64,000 bases of DNA from NCBI RefSeq assembly GCF_042660675.1, contig NZ_JBHSUL010000002.1, positions 180,676 through 244,675 of the forward strand, given 5' to 3'. The stretch comes from Marinilactibacillus sp042660675 (GTDB taxonomy: Bacteria; Bacillota; Bacilli; Lactobacillales; Carnobacteriaceae_A). This document shows positions 55,445 to 63,944 of the stretch, one piece after another. The notes beneath the pieces were generated by a model that searched no databases, was not told where the DNA came from, and saw only the letters and a program-made list of their open reading frames with translations. Position numbers and translations under genes: made by a program. Positions within the stretch are counted from its first letter, which is position 1, and the number at the start of each line of letters is the position of its first letter.

Positions 55445-55473
55445 TTGACGTTGTATTTGCAATTTGGTATATT
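55445..55473 (+). promoter_or_regulatory. Promoter of Cys T-box/peptide permease operon
   Basis: TTGACG (55445-55450) and TATATT (55468-55473), spaced 17, start the transcript near 55480. Confidence 0.8.
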
Positions 55474-55479
55474 GTGTTC

Positions 55480-55825
55480 AATCATATTACTTTGAAAAAA
55501 TAAGTTAAAAGACTAAGAAAAGAAGAGTACAGATCATTGCGATTTCAAAGAGAGTCCCTATTTGCTGAGAAGGGATAATGAGGAATGTCTGGAAGTGCGT
55601 CTTGGAGTCATACTGTTGAATTCTTGTTTCAAGAATTAGATTGTGTCGGGTAAGCCCGTTATAGCTTTACAGTATAGAGGATCATTATCCGAGTACTGAA
55701 TGAGATGTTGTAGAGCCAAGCCGAGATTTTTAGGTTTAGAGTTGTACAATTCTTTAAGGTGGAACCGTAAAATCGACTATTTTGCCCTTAAATTCAGAAT
55801 TATTCTGTTTTTAAGGGCTTTTTTT
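55480..55825 (+). promoter_or_regulatory. T-box riboswitch, predicted cysteine-specific
   Basis: It fills most of the 514-base gap 55362-55875. Stem I has AGTA (55526-55529), AGAGAG, a TGCTGAGAAGGG apical region and CTTGGAG at the base. The specifier loop reads GAA-G-TGC-G; TGC (55596-55598) is a cysteine codon, and helix CAGAT/GTCTG closes it. The antiterminator core AAGGTGGAACCG (TGGA at 55760-55763) would pair with UCCA; U73 is the near-universal tRNA-Cys discriminator. A terminator (stem from GCCCTTAAA 55784 to GGGC 55818, seven-T tail) follows. Two independent positions agree on cysteine. Confidence 0.9.
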
Positions 55826-55875
55826 ATGTCTAAAGCGTCAATCAAAAGATGTACGGGATGAACGGAGGGAACGAA

Positions 55876-57324
55876 GTGGGAGCAGAAACAATTATTAGAC
55901 AAGATAAGGGTGTTCTTCAAAAAACAGCCCGACAGTACGAGAAAGCTTACATGAACTGGATTTATCGAATCGGTTTATTGTTGTTAGCTTTTCCTTTCCA
56001 GCTAGTTGTTTTACTAGTATTTCTAAATAAGAAATATATAAAAAAACAAAATGGGAAAGTCAGCAGTGAAGCGGAGCAACTACTAGTGCAACAAGGGTAT
56101 GATGTTGAACTAAAAAATCGATTAAGGCAACAAGAGCAAAGTAAACAGGTGTTTTTCAATAAAAAACTTTCTGAAAAAGAAACCGATAAAAAGGTTGAGC
56201 AAGTCTTTTCAAAACAATTTCAAGAAGCTATAGACCAGAAGGCTCATGAGATTTATCAAGAGTCTGGTAGAGAGAAAGTGACGTTTTTAGCGCAGACCGT
56301 GCACTTTCTACTAGACCCTAAATATTTTGTGTTGTCTGTTGTACTAGGGTTCCCAATGTATGCTCTATTGATTGTACATGCTTTTCCGTTTTTGAAATAT
56401 CTATTTGAACGGTTGCTGATGATGGTGTTTGTTATTTTAGGGGTTACCGTTATCGTATTTACCTTACTCTACTTTTCACCATCCGATCCTGCTAGAAATA
56501 TTATTGGTGAAACAGCTACTCAGGCACAGATAGATAACTTTCGTGGTATGTACGGCCTTGATGATCCTTATCTCTTTCAACTTGGTCGAACCATTAAAGG
56601 GGTTTTCAGTTTTGATCTCGGGAATGCATATTCTGGAAATCAAGCTGTTGTCTCAACAATCATGAGAAGATTCCCGGTTACGCTCGAATTATCTGTTTTT
56701 GCGCTGATTATTGCACTGGTTATTGCTTTACCAGCAGGAATTTACTCAGCCGTTAAGGCAAATACACTGTTCGATCACGTATTTATGTTTATCGCATTAA
56801 TTGGATTATCTATTCCAAGTTTCTGGCAAGGGCTCGTATTTATTCTCGTCTTTTCTATTAATCTAGGGTGGTTACCAGCAACGTTCAATACAGAAAACTT
56901 TGCTTCGCTGATTATGCCAGCGGTTGTTCTAGGTACATTGTTGATGGCTTCAGTCGCGAGGATGACACGATCATCCACGCTAGAAGTGATTAATGAAGAT
57001 TACATCTTGACTGCTCGTTCAAAAGGGCTATCGAATAGTCGCGTGATTTTGAAACATGCGGTGCCGAATGCGTTAATTCCAATTGTAACCATTATTGGTT
57101 TACAGTTTGGTGGTGTACTCGGAGGTGCGGCAGTTACAGAGCAAGTCTTTAACATCAACGGAATTGGACGTTATATTGTAGAACGCCAATTTATACCGGA
57201 TATCCCAAGTGTGCTCGGTGGCGTTATTTATATCGCGATTGTTTTATCCGTTGTCAATGTAGTGATCGATATGCTCTACGCATTTATCGATCCTAGAATC
57301 CGCACAAATCTGAAACGCTATTAA
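55876..57324 (+). CDS. Peptide ABC permease, OppB-like, with long N-terminal extension
   Basis: A 482-residue permease. The canonical OppB/DppB domain begins near residue 180 (LLMMVFVILGVTVIVFTLLYF, then PGDPAR-like SPSDPAR, and coupling loop DYILTARSKGLSNSRVILKH). Before it lies an extra 175 residues: a helix (IGLLLLAFPFQLVVLLVFL), a charged coiled-coil-prone stretch (about 55-135, rich in Gln, Glu, Lys) and another helix. Standard OppB has about 310 residues. Start: GTG at 55876 after CGGAGGGA, favoured over ATG 55849. First gene after the Cys T-box. Confidence 0.85.
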   Translation: MGAETIIRQDKGVLQKTARQYEKAYMNWIYRIGLLLLAFPFQLVVLLVFLNKKYIKKQNGKVSSEAEQLLVQQGYDVELKNRLRQQEQSKQVFFNKKLSEKETDKKVEQVFSKQFQEAIDQKAHEIYQESGREKVTFLAQTVHFLLDPKYFVLSVVLGFPMYALLIVHAFPFLKYLFERLLMMVFVILGVTVIVFTLLYFSPSDPARNIIGETATQAQIDNFRGMYGLDDPYLFQLGRTIKGVFSFDLGNAYSGNQAVVSTIMRRFPVTLELSVFALIIALVIALPAGIYSAVKANTLFDHVFMFIALIGLSIPSFWQGLVFILVFSINLGWLPATFNTENFASLIMPAVVLGTLLMASVARMTRSSTLEVINEDYILTARSKGLSNSRVILKHAVPNALIPIVTIIGLQFGGVLGGAAVTEQVFNINGIGRYIVERQFIPDIPSVLGGVIYIAIVLSVVNVVIDMLYAFIDPRIRTNLKRY

Positions 57325-57342
57325 AGAGAGGAGAATATTACT

Positions 57343-58800
57343 TTGAAGTCATACAAAGATACACTTGTTTACAAACAAGTAGAGTTTTCATTAGGTCTTT
57401 CTCTTCTATATACAGTGGTTTTAGGATTTGCAGCGATGGATTTTAGTACATTTTCAGTACAGCCTTTTATTTTATTGCTTGCTGGATTAAACGGCTTCGC
57501 TACAATCGTACAAGCGTTATTAACTGTAAAAATTAGAAAAGATAGTAAAAAATCATTAGTGATTAATCGGACCAGTCAGATTATTGCTGGACTTTTAACG
57601 CTCACTCTAGCAATCGGCAATTTGTTTTTAGTACTTTCTTCCCTTTATGTGATCAAAAAGAAAGTATCTCCTGGTTATATCTATGCCGTATATATGGTTT
57701 TGACAGATTTATTAGTCATAGGCGTTTCAGCATTAAATTTGTTTAAAGTTTACGTAACCAATTCTTTTATACCTGCTATGATTGTATTGTTAGTCATCCT
57801 GGTCTTCCACGTCATCGTACTCATTGGATACGATAAATGGAGTGCTTTATCACCAGGACTTAAAAAGCTGTTTCTTCTATTGTTTACGTTAACGGTTTTG
57901 ACAGGAAACCTTTTCGTTCTACTCGTTTCAGTTTCGATGGTTCAAGATGCGAACAAAGCTATCACGAAACGAAAAGGGATTCGTGAGAAGATTTTGAGAA
58001 ACCAGGCATCGATGCTAGGGCTGCTTTTTATTGTGTTTCTAATAGCGATATCCATCTGTAGTGTGTGGACGTTCAACTACCGATTTGCAGTCACAAATGA
58101 CTATAGTGCGATTCTACAATCACCAAATCTTGCGTATCCTTTTGGAACAGATAACTTTGGTCGAGACGTTTTCTCTAGAATTATCTTTGGCGCTAGAATT
58201 TCTCTAGCAGTCGGTGTACTGGCTACATTTATTCCGTTTATCTTTGGTGGAATTCTAGGGGCAATTTCTGGATATTATGGACGTCATACAGATAATCTGA
58301 TTATGCGGTTTTTGGATATCTTGTATGCTATTCCAGGAATTCTTTTAGCCATCACGATTGTTGCAGCTTTTGGTGCTTCAACAACGAATCTGATCATCGC
58401 TTTAAGTGTAGGGTACATCCCAAGTTATGCGAGAACGATGCGTGCAAATGTTATTCAAGTCACAAATCTGGAATATGTTGAGGCTTCTAGAGCCGTTGGA
58501 AATCGTAATTTCAATATTATTCGTCAGCACGTGATTCCAAATTCTATGGCGCCGATGATCGTCCGTGCAACATTAACGATTGGATCAGCGATTATCGCGA
58601 CAAGTAGTTTGAGTTATTTGGGCTTAGGTGTAGAAAACTATATACCAGAGTGGGGAAATATTCTTCGGACAGGTAGTTCTTATCTTGAGACGAAACCTTA
58701 TCTAGCTATCTATCCTGGATTGGCTATTATTGCACTTGTTTTATCTTTCAACTTTTTGGGAGATGGTATAAGAGATGCTACAGATCCAAGATTATCTTAA
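57343..58800 (+). CDS. Peptide ABC permease, OppC-like, with polytopic N-terminal extension
   Basis: A 485-residue permease. The OppC-type domain starts near residue 220 (NQASMLGLLFIVFLIAI, then AYPFGTDNFGRDVFSRIIFGARISL, GTDxxGRD being the family signature, and coupling loop YVEASRAVGNRNFNIIRQHVIPN). The first 215 residues hold about six additional hydrophobic helices with no family that I recognise. TTG start at 57343 after GAGAGGAG. Usual OppC length is about 300, so the extension is as large as in the partner permease; both may form an extra membrane module. Confidence 0.85.
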   Translation: MKSYKDTLVYKQVEFSLGLSLLYTVVLGFAAMDFSTFSVQPFILLLAGLNGFATIVQALLTVKIRKDSKKSLVINRTSQIIAGLLTLTLAIGNLFLVLSSLYVIKKKVSPGYIYAVYMVLTDLLVIGVSALNLFKVYVTNSFIPAMIVLLVILVFHVIVLIGYDKWSALSPGLKKLFLLLFTLTVLTGNLFVLLVSVSMVQDANKAITKRKGIREKILRNQASMLGLLFIVFLIAISICSVWTFNYRFAVTNDYSAILQSPNLAYPFGTDNFGRDVFSRIIFGARISLAVGVLATFIPFIFGGILGAISGYYGRHTDNLIMRFLDILYAIPGILLAITIVAAFGASTTNLIIALSVGYIPSYARTMRANVIQVTNLEYVEASRAVGNRNFNIIRQHVIPNSMAPMIVRATLTIGSAIIATSSLSYLGLGVENYIPEWGNILRTGSSYLETKPYLAIYPGLAIIALVLSFNFLGDGIRDATDPRLS

Positions 58801-58868
58801 GTATGGCTAAAAAGGTATGAACATAATATAAATAAAAAAAGATTAAAAGTAGAAAAGAGGAAAAATAG

Positions 58869-60689
58869 ATGAAAAAGAAATTATTCAGCACCGTTATGAT
58901 ATTAGGAACACTGGCTCTGGCAGCTTGCGACAGTATTACAACTGAAGACCAAGCTAATAACGGAAGTGCAAATAACAATCAAGAAACAGTAGAAATCGAC
59001 TTACTCGGTGCAGCTGCAGACGAAAAGGACTTGAATATCTTACGCGACCAGTTAACTAGAAATGGGTTTGAAGTCAACGTAAATCAACAACCGGATTATG
59101 CAAGTTATAGAGCACAAAGAGACGCCGGAAACTTCGATGTATCTATTGCAAGCTGGACAACGGTAACCGGGAATCCAGACTATGCTGTTCGCTCAATCTT
59201 CTCTAGCGATGGAGATAGTCGTGTCATTGAACCGAATACCGAAATTGATGCGTTGATCGACCAAGCTGCTGCACAAACAGAGGGCGAGTATACAGAGACG
59301 TATAATCAGCTTGAAAACGAGCTTGTGACAGAAAATGCTTATATCGCTGGTCTATATAATTCTCTAAAAGCACAAGCTTTCGATAAAAACTTGATCAATC
59401 CAGATTCAGTAAACTTATATAAATCTAGAGCGTTTGCTTGGGATCCAGTTTCGTTCAATGATGAGGCAATGAATGATTCAGAAACACTCGTATTGACTCA
59501 AATGGAGTCTGATTTGACTTCACTTGATCCGATTAAAGGAAATGACTCTTCTATCAATCAACTGAACACAAACATGTATGTGCGTTTAGTAAACCTTACA
59601 GAAGATGATCAAGTAACGTCTGATGCGTCACTAAGCTACAACCACGCGATCGCAGAAGGTAATTCTGATTATTACTTCATCTTGAGAGATGATATCAATT
59701 TTGCAAGTGTTGAGGACGGACAAGCTGTGGATACCGGGGAACGCGTTGGAGCTGATGATGTTGTTTACTCACTAGACCGCGCAAGTGATCCAGAGTCTGT
59801 TCCAGACCAAAGAACATATAGTTTACACGAATATATCAACGAAGTGTCTGTTGTAGATGACCTAAGTGAACTAGAAACTGCAGAATTAGCAGATGGAAAC
59901 ACAACAGTTAAAGAAGCGTTGGAAGCAGGATTAGATACACCAATCAATAGCTTGGTAACAGACAAAACACAAGCAGATAGTGCAACAGGTAACTACCAAG
60001 TTGTCAAATTGACAACAACTGAACCCTTCCCGCAAGTATTGAACTATTTAGCGCACCAATCAGCTGGAATTGTATCTGAAGAACAAGTTGAAAGCGTCAA
60101 TACGTACGATATCGATAACTATAATATAGACACCGATATTGCGTATGGAGATCAACGTGCTGTTACAGAAGGGGATACCTACGACAATCACCTTTATGCT
60201 AGTGGACCATATATTATGATTGCTAAAAATGATTACGAAGCAACATTCCAGAAAAACCCTGCCTACATGACAGATACTGAGAATGCAGCCAATATCGAAA
60301 ACATCACTGTTCGTTTCATCGGAGACATGGACAGCGCGCTTTCTGCTTTAAGAAGTGGAGAAGTTCACTTGCTTTATGGATTGAGCGAAACACAATATGA
60401 AATTGTTGAGGGCGAAGAAAATCTTGAATTACAAACGGGAGATAGTAACGCCGTAAGTTATTTGATCATTAATACAATGAATGAAGATCGCAAAACTGCT
60501 GAAAGTGTAGACCTGCGTAAAGCAATCGTCAACTCAATCAATCAAGAAGATTTTATCCAGTCTTATGATGGACAAAAGAAAAAAGCGTTCTCTCCGGTAA
60601 CGCCTTTAGTAGATACTGGAAATGAATTAGAAGCAAATGCAGATCTTGTACAAGATCACTTGTCTAAGTACTTGGAGCAAGCGGAATAA
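58869..60689 (+). CDS. Peptide-binding lipoprotein with circularly permuted SBP_bac_5 fold
   Basis: A 606-residue receptor lipoprotein, lipobox ALAAC (Cys20). Residues about 41-195 (VEIDLLGAAADEKDL, then NFDVSIASWTTVTGNPDY, EIDALIDQAAAQTEGEY, ENAYIAGLYNSLKAQAFDKN) match the usual C-terminal third of OppA-like proteins. Residues about 205-606 (LVLTQMESDLTSLDPI, VGADDVVYSLDRA, GPYIMIAKN, DLRKAIVNSIN) match the usual N-terminal two thirds and end exactly at the point where the usual C-terminal part would start (LVQDHLSKYLEQAE). The order is therefore inverted. GAGG-type RBS precedes. Third gene of the Cys T-box operon. Confidence 0.85.
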   Translation: MKKKLFSTVMILGTLALAACDSITTEDQANNGSANNNQETVEIDLLGAAADEKDLNILRDQLTRNGFEVNVNQQPDYASYRAQRDAGNFDVSIASWTTVTGNPDYAVRSIFSSDGDSRVIEPNTEIDALIDQAAAQTEGEYTETYNQLENELVTENAYIAGLYNSLKAQAFDKNLINPDSVNLYKSRAFAWDPVSFNDEAMNDSETLVLTQMESDLTSLDPIKGNDSSINQLNTNMYVRLVNLTEDDQVTSDASLSYNHAIAEGNSDYYFILRDDINFASVEDGQAVDTGERVGADDVVYSLDRASDPESVPDQRTYSLHEYINEVSVVDDLSELETAELADGNTTVKEALEAGLDTPINSLVTDKTQADSATGNYQVVKLTTTEPFPQVLNYLAHQSAGIVSEEQVESVNTYDIDNYNIDTDIAYGDQRAVTEGDTYDNHLYASGPYIMIAKNDYEATFQKNPAYMTDTENAANIENITVRFIGDMDSALSALRSGEVHLLYGLSETQYEIVEGEENLELQTGDSNAVSYLIINTMNEDRKTAESVDLRKAIVNSINQEDFIQSYDGQKKKAFSPVTPLVDTGNELEANADLVQDHLSKYLEQAE

Positions 60690-60717
60690 TAGTATAAAAA
60701 TCGATTAGATAGAACAA

Positions 60718-60775
60718 AAAGATAAAAGCCTGGCCAATCAGCATTAAACTAACTGTTATTGACCAGGCTATCTTT
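60718..60775 (+). terminator. Terminator of peptide permease operon
   Basis: Outer arms AAAGAT/ATCTTT and AGCCTGG/CCAGGCT with CAAT/ATTG inside form one long hairpin, about 30 bases after the stop codon. Confidence 0.8.
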
Positions 60776-60865
60776 CTACCTATTTATAAAATATTCAAGA
60801 GTAGTCCAATAAGTGAACAAATTTTTAAAATTGATTTAAGACTAATAAAAAGTAAGCTAAGAAGC

Positions 60866-60894
60866 GTGACACTAAGACGCATTAATGCTATATT
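60866..60894 (+). promoter_or_regulatory. Promoter of amino acid ABC operon
   Basis: GTGACA (60866-60871) and TATATT (60889-60894), spaced 17. The leader of about 60 bases has no T-box or other riboswitch motif. Confidence 0.65.
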
Positions 60895-60955
60895 AGCGTA
60901 CCGGTGTTCAAATAAACAAATTTAAATGAATCAAAAGGATGAGGAGAAAAAAATC

Positions 60956-61828
60956 ATGTTCAATAAAAAATTAGGAATCACTTCATTACTAACGGTAGGA
61001 CTATTACTAGCAGCTTGCAATTCTACAGAAGACACGGCAACAAACGAATCGGAAGAAGCAACAACAGAAGAAGATACTTCATGGACAGACGTTGAAGAAG
61101 CAGGAGAATTGGTAGTCGGAACTTCCGGAACTTATTCACCCATCACATACTTGGATGACAATAACGAGTTAACAGGTTTTGAAGTAGAATTACTTCGCGA
61201 TATTACAGATGAATTAGGCATAGAGATTAGATTCGAGACTATGCAATTTGATGGATTGTTACCAGCACTACGCAACGAGCAAATCAATGTAGCAGCGAAC
61301 GATTTTGCCATCACAGAAGAGCGTTTGGAAATTTTTGATTTTGTTGACTCACATAAATATTCTTATGGATCAGCAATCGTTCGTGCAGATGACTTGGATG
61401 AATTCACTTCTGCTTATGATTTAGAAGGACGTAACATTGGATTAGGATCATTAACAAGTAATTACGCGGTTTTTGCTGAGAACATTGGCGCTAATGGAAC
61501 GGCTTATGACGGTGGAACAGATACAATCTTAAGAGATATCGTTAATGGCAATCAAGATGCATACTTGAATGACCGCTTAGTCCTTCAAGAAAACGTTGAG
61601 TCATTTGGTGATGACAGCTTAGTTGTTGCCGAAGATGTCAAATATCACCCAACTGAAAGTGCTTTAGCTGTATTAAAAGGTAATTTAGCTTTAAGAGATA
61701 AACTGTCAGAAGGTTTACAAAGCGTTAGAGAAAGTGGAAGACTTGCAGAATTGTCTGAAGAATTTTTAGGAGCAGATTCTACACAACCAATTGATCAATC
61801 AGAAGTGGTTAGTCTAGAAGGCGAGTAA
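60956..61828 (+). CDS. Amino acid-binding lipoprotein (cystine-like, SBP family 3)
   Basis: Receptor of an amino acid importer, 290 residues. Lipobox LLAAC (Cys21), then SBP_bac_3 fold: ELVVGTSGTYSPITYLDDNNELTGFEVELL, FDGLLPALRNEQINVAANDFAITEER, ALRDKLSEGLQSVRESGRL. The GTSGTYxPxTY opening and the FAITEER segment resemble TcyA/TcyJ cystine receptors. The ATG at 60956 follows GGATGAGGAG; an in-frame ATG at 60926 lacks an RBS. Its place beside the Cys T-box peptide importer makes cystine plausible, but this is inference. Confidence 0.83.
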   Translation: MFNKKLGITSLLTVGLLLAACNSTEDTATNESEEATTEEDTSWTDVEEAGELVVGTSGTYSPITYLDDNNELTGFEVELLRDITDELGIEIRFETMQFDGLLPALRNEQINVAANDFAITEERLEIFDFVDSHKYSYGSAIVRADDLDEFTSAYDLEGRNIGLGSLTSNYAVFAENIGANGTAYDGGTDTILRDIVNGNQDAYLNDRLVLQENVESFGDDSLVVAEDVKYHPTESALAVLKGNLALRDKLSEGLQSVRESGRLAELSEEFLGADSTQPIDQSEVVSLEGE

Positions 61829-61846
61829 GATCACATTCAGTCAATG

Positions 61847-61881
61847 ACATACGAGGAGCTCTATGGGAGCTTCTGGTATGT
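61847..61881 (+). promoter_or_regulatory. Intercistronic hairpin between receptor and permease
   Basis: ACATAC/GTATGT outer arms and GAGCTC-like inner pairs, followed by TCTTTTCT. It may partially terminate transcription so that the receptor is made in excess over the permease. Confidence 0.6.
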
Positions 61882-61918
61882 TCTTTTCTATTGGTTTGGA
61901 TATTGAAAGGAGCACAAC

Positions 61919-62620
61919 ATGTTTGAATTTTTCTCAGAAATCAAATGGGAATATCTCTACGATTTTGATTTAGCAATCGATTCGATTCCTTTTTTACTTC
62001 AAGGATTGCGTATCACGATGATTATTGCCGGCTTTAGTATGGTTTTTGCACTCTTGATTGGAATCGTTGTTGGAATTGCGAGAATGTCGAAATTAGCCAT
62101 ATTTAGATTGCCAGCTAAGTTTTATATTTCATTTATGAGAGGGACACCGCTTTTAGTGTTTGTCTTTATTTTGTATTATGGCCTACCAGTTATTGGAATA
62201 GAATTTTCAAGTGCGATTGTAGCCGCTATCGTTGGGGTGAGTTTAAATTTTGCAGCTTATTTGGCTGAAGTTGTGAGATCTTCAATATCTTCTGTACCTA
62301 AAGGGCAATGGGAAGCAGCTGAAACACTACAAATGAACTATTTTCAAACCTTGAGAAGAATTGTGATTCCTCAAGCAACTAGAATTGCGGTACCCCCTAT
62401 TTTCAATATCTTTATGGATGTGTTAAAAGGGACTTCCCTTGCATCGGTTATCACAGTACAGGAACTACTTTATAGCGGACGCTTGATAGCAGGAAGAACG
62501 TACGATAGTATGACCATGTATATAACCGTTGCAATCATTTATTGGTTAGTCAGTGTAGTGATTGGAACGATTCAGAGCAAATTAGAAGTACGATTTAATC
62601 GTTATTTAGCTAAAGGATAA
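61919..62620 (+). CDS. Amino acid ABC permease (HisM/TcyB family)
   Basis: Membrane subunit, 233 residues, five or six helices. Family features: FLLQGLRITMIIAGFSMVFALLIG, RGTPLLVFVFILYYGLP, and the coupling loop PKGQWEAAETLQMNYFQTLRRIVIPQA. AAAGGAG lies before the ATG. It works with the receptor upstream and the ATPase 15 bases downstream. Confidence 0.9.
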   Translation: MFEFFSEIKWEYLYDFDLAIDSIPFLLQGLRITMIIAGFSMVFALLIGIVVGIARMSKLAIFRLPAKFYISFMRGTPLLVFVFILYYGLPVIGIEFSSAIVAAIVGVSLNFAAYLAEVVRSSISSVPKGQWEAAETLQMNYFQTLRRIVIPQATRIAVPPIFNIFMDVLKGTSLASVITVQELLYSGRLIAGRTYDSMTMYITVAIIYWLVSVVIGTIQSKLEVRFNRYLAKG

Positions 62621-62635
62621 GGGGGCAACTTTGAA

Positions 62636-63379
62636 ATGATTACAGTAGAAAATTTGAAAAAGACATTTGGAGATCAAACCGTTTTAGAATCTATCAATTT
62701 CAATGTAAATAAAGGAGAAGTTGTTTGTCTGGTAGGCGCTTCTGGTTCTGGCAAGACAACTTTGTTAAGATGCTTGAATTTACTGGAAAAACCGAACGAA
62801 GGGAAATTGAAAATCGGTTCAAAGCAAGTTGAGTTCGGGAAAACGAAATTAAGTAAAAAGGATATAGAAGAAATTAGGCAGTACTCAGGGATGGTCTTTC
62901 AAGGATTTCACTTGTTCCCTCATATGACATTGATGGAAAATATTATTGAAGCACCGCTCACAGTGAAAAAAAGGGATAAAAAAGAAGTGATGGAAGAAGC
63001 GAATGAAATCCTTCGAAAAGTAGGCTTAGTGGAACATAAAGATAAATATCCAGACGCTTTATCAGGTGGGCAGCAACAGCGTGCTGCGATTGCGCGCTCT
63101 TTGATGATGCACCCAGAGGTATTATTATTTGATGAACCTACTTCTGCTCTAGACCCTCAATTAGTTAGAGAAGTACTCAAAGTCATAGAAAATCTGGCAA
63201 AAGAAGGACAAACCATGGTCATCGTTACCCATGAAATGCACTTCGCTAGACGCATCGCGAACCGAGCATTATTCATGGACGAAGGATATATTTTAGAAGA
63301 AGGTCCAGCTGAAGAAGTACTGACTAATCCTAAAGAAGCCCGTACAAGAGAGTTTTTGGCACTTTTGGAAGACGAGTAG
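62636..63379 (+). CDS. Amino acid ABC transporter ATPase (GlnQ/TcyC family)
   Basis: A 247-residue ATPase closing the three-gene importer operon. Walker A GASGSGKTT, Q-loop VFQGFHLFPH (Q then G where most relatives have QQ), signature LSGGQQQRA, Walker B VLLFDEPTSALDPQ, switch VTHEMHFA. AAGGGGGCAA precedes the ATG. The frameshifted NUDIX gene starts five bases after its stop and was probably part of the same transcript. Confidence 0.92.
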   Translation: MITVENLKKTFGDQTVLESINFNVNKGEVVCLVGASGSGKTTLLRCLNLLEKPNEGKLKIGSKQVEFGKTKLSKKDIEEIRQYSGMVFQGFHLFPHMTLMENIIEAPLTVKKRDKKEVMEEANEILRKVGLVEHKDKYPDALSGGQQQRAAIARSLMMHPEVLLFDEPTSALDPQLVREVLKVIENLAKEGQTMVIVTHEMHFARRIANRALFMDEGYILEEGPAEEVLTNPKEARTREFLALLEDE

Positions 63380-63383
63380 AGAA

Positions 63384-63829
63384 ATGAATTTAAAGAAAAG
63401 TAAGCAGTTTGAATATTTGGATTTTATAAAGATAGATGAAAGCCAGATGGACCAGTATGTACCGATTGCAGGTTCTTATGCAGTCGTAAAGTGTTCTGGA
63501 AAATATTTAATAGATATAATACGTTCCGTCAGCAATGGGAACTCCCGGCTGGAAAAAAAGAGGCGAATGAGACATCCAAAGAGTGTGCGATTAGAGAGTT
63601 ATACGAAGAGACAGGTCAAACTGTTTCAAATATAAATTTTGTAGGTTTGCTTAAATCTTTGAATTTGAAGAATAAGTCCATTAAATTTAATCCGGTGTAC
63701 TATACGCAACGGGATGAACTTCAACCCTTTAAAATTAATGAAGAGATATCAGAAATTAAGATCTGGGATTTAAAAGTACCTATTGAGGATTTTGATGAGA
63801 TAGACTATCAATTATTCAGATACCTATAA
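63384..63829 (+). pseudogene. NUDIX hydrolase interrupted by a one-base frameshift
   Basis: The first frame (63384-63512) reads an N-terminal strand region ending SYAVVKCSGKYLI; the continuation lies one frame over from about 63515 (YNTFRQQWELPAGKKE) to the stop at 63829. Joining them restores a normal NUDIX protein of about 148 residues. The NUDIX box is complete: G-x5-E-x7-R-E-L-Y-E-E-T-G, in PAGKKEANETSKECAIRELY. The lesion fits loss of one base at GA 63513-63514 (ancestral GGA). NUDIX enzymes hydrolyse nucleoside diphosphates linked to another moiety; the substrate here is unknown. A sequence error would look the same. Confidence 0.8.
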
Positions 63830-63908
63830 ATAAATTTGAATGATCAAACGTTAAACAAAATTTGATAATACAAAAAATAACCGCCCGCTAAAATTAAGGT
63901 TCTATAAT

Positions 63909-63944
63909 AAATAACGTTGGTGAGAATTCACCAACGTTATTTTT
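63909..63944 (+). terminator. Intrinsic terminator near window end
   Basis: A perfect 15-bp stem (63909-63923 with 63928-63942), four-base loop and TTTTTC tail. The remaining bases to 64000 show nothing. Confidence 0.88.

Noticed and set aside
61847..61881. Full terminator or riboswitch between receptor and permease genes
   Set aside because: The stem is interrupted and the tail has few T; the next two genes are clearly part of the same importer and have no promoter of their own. Partial attenuation fits better.
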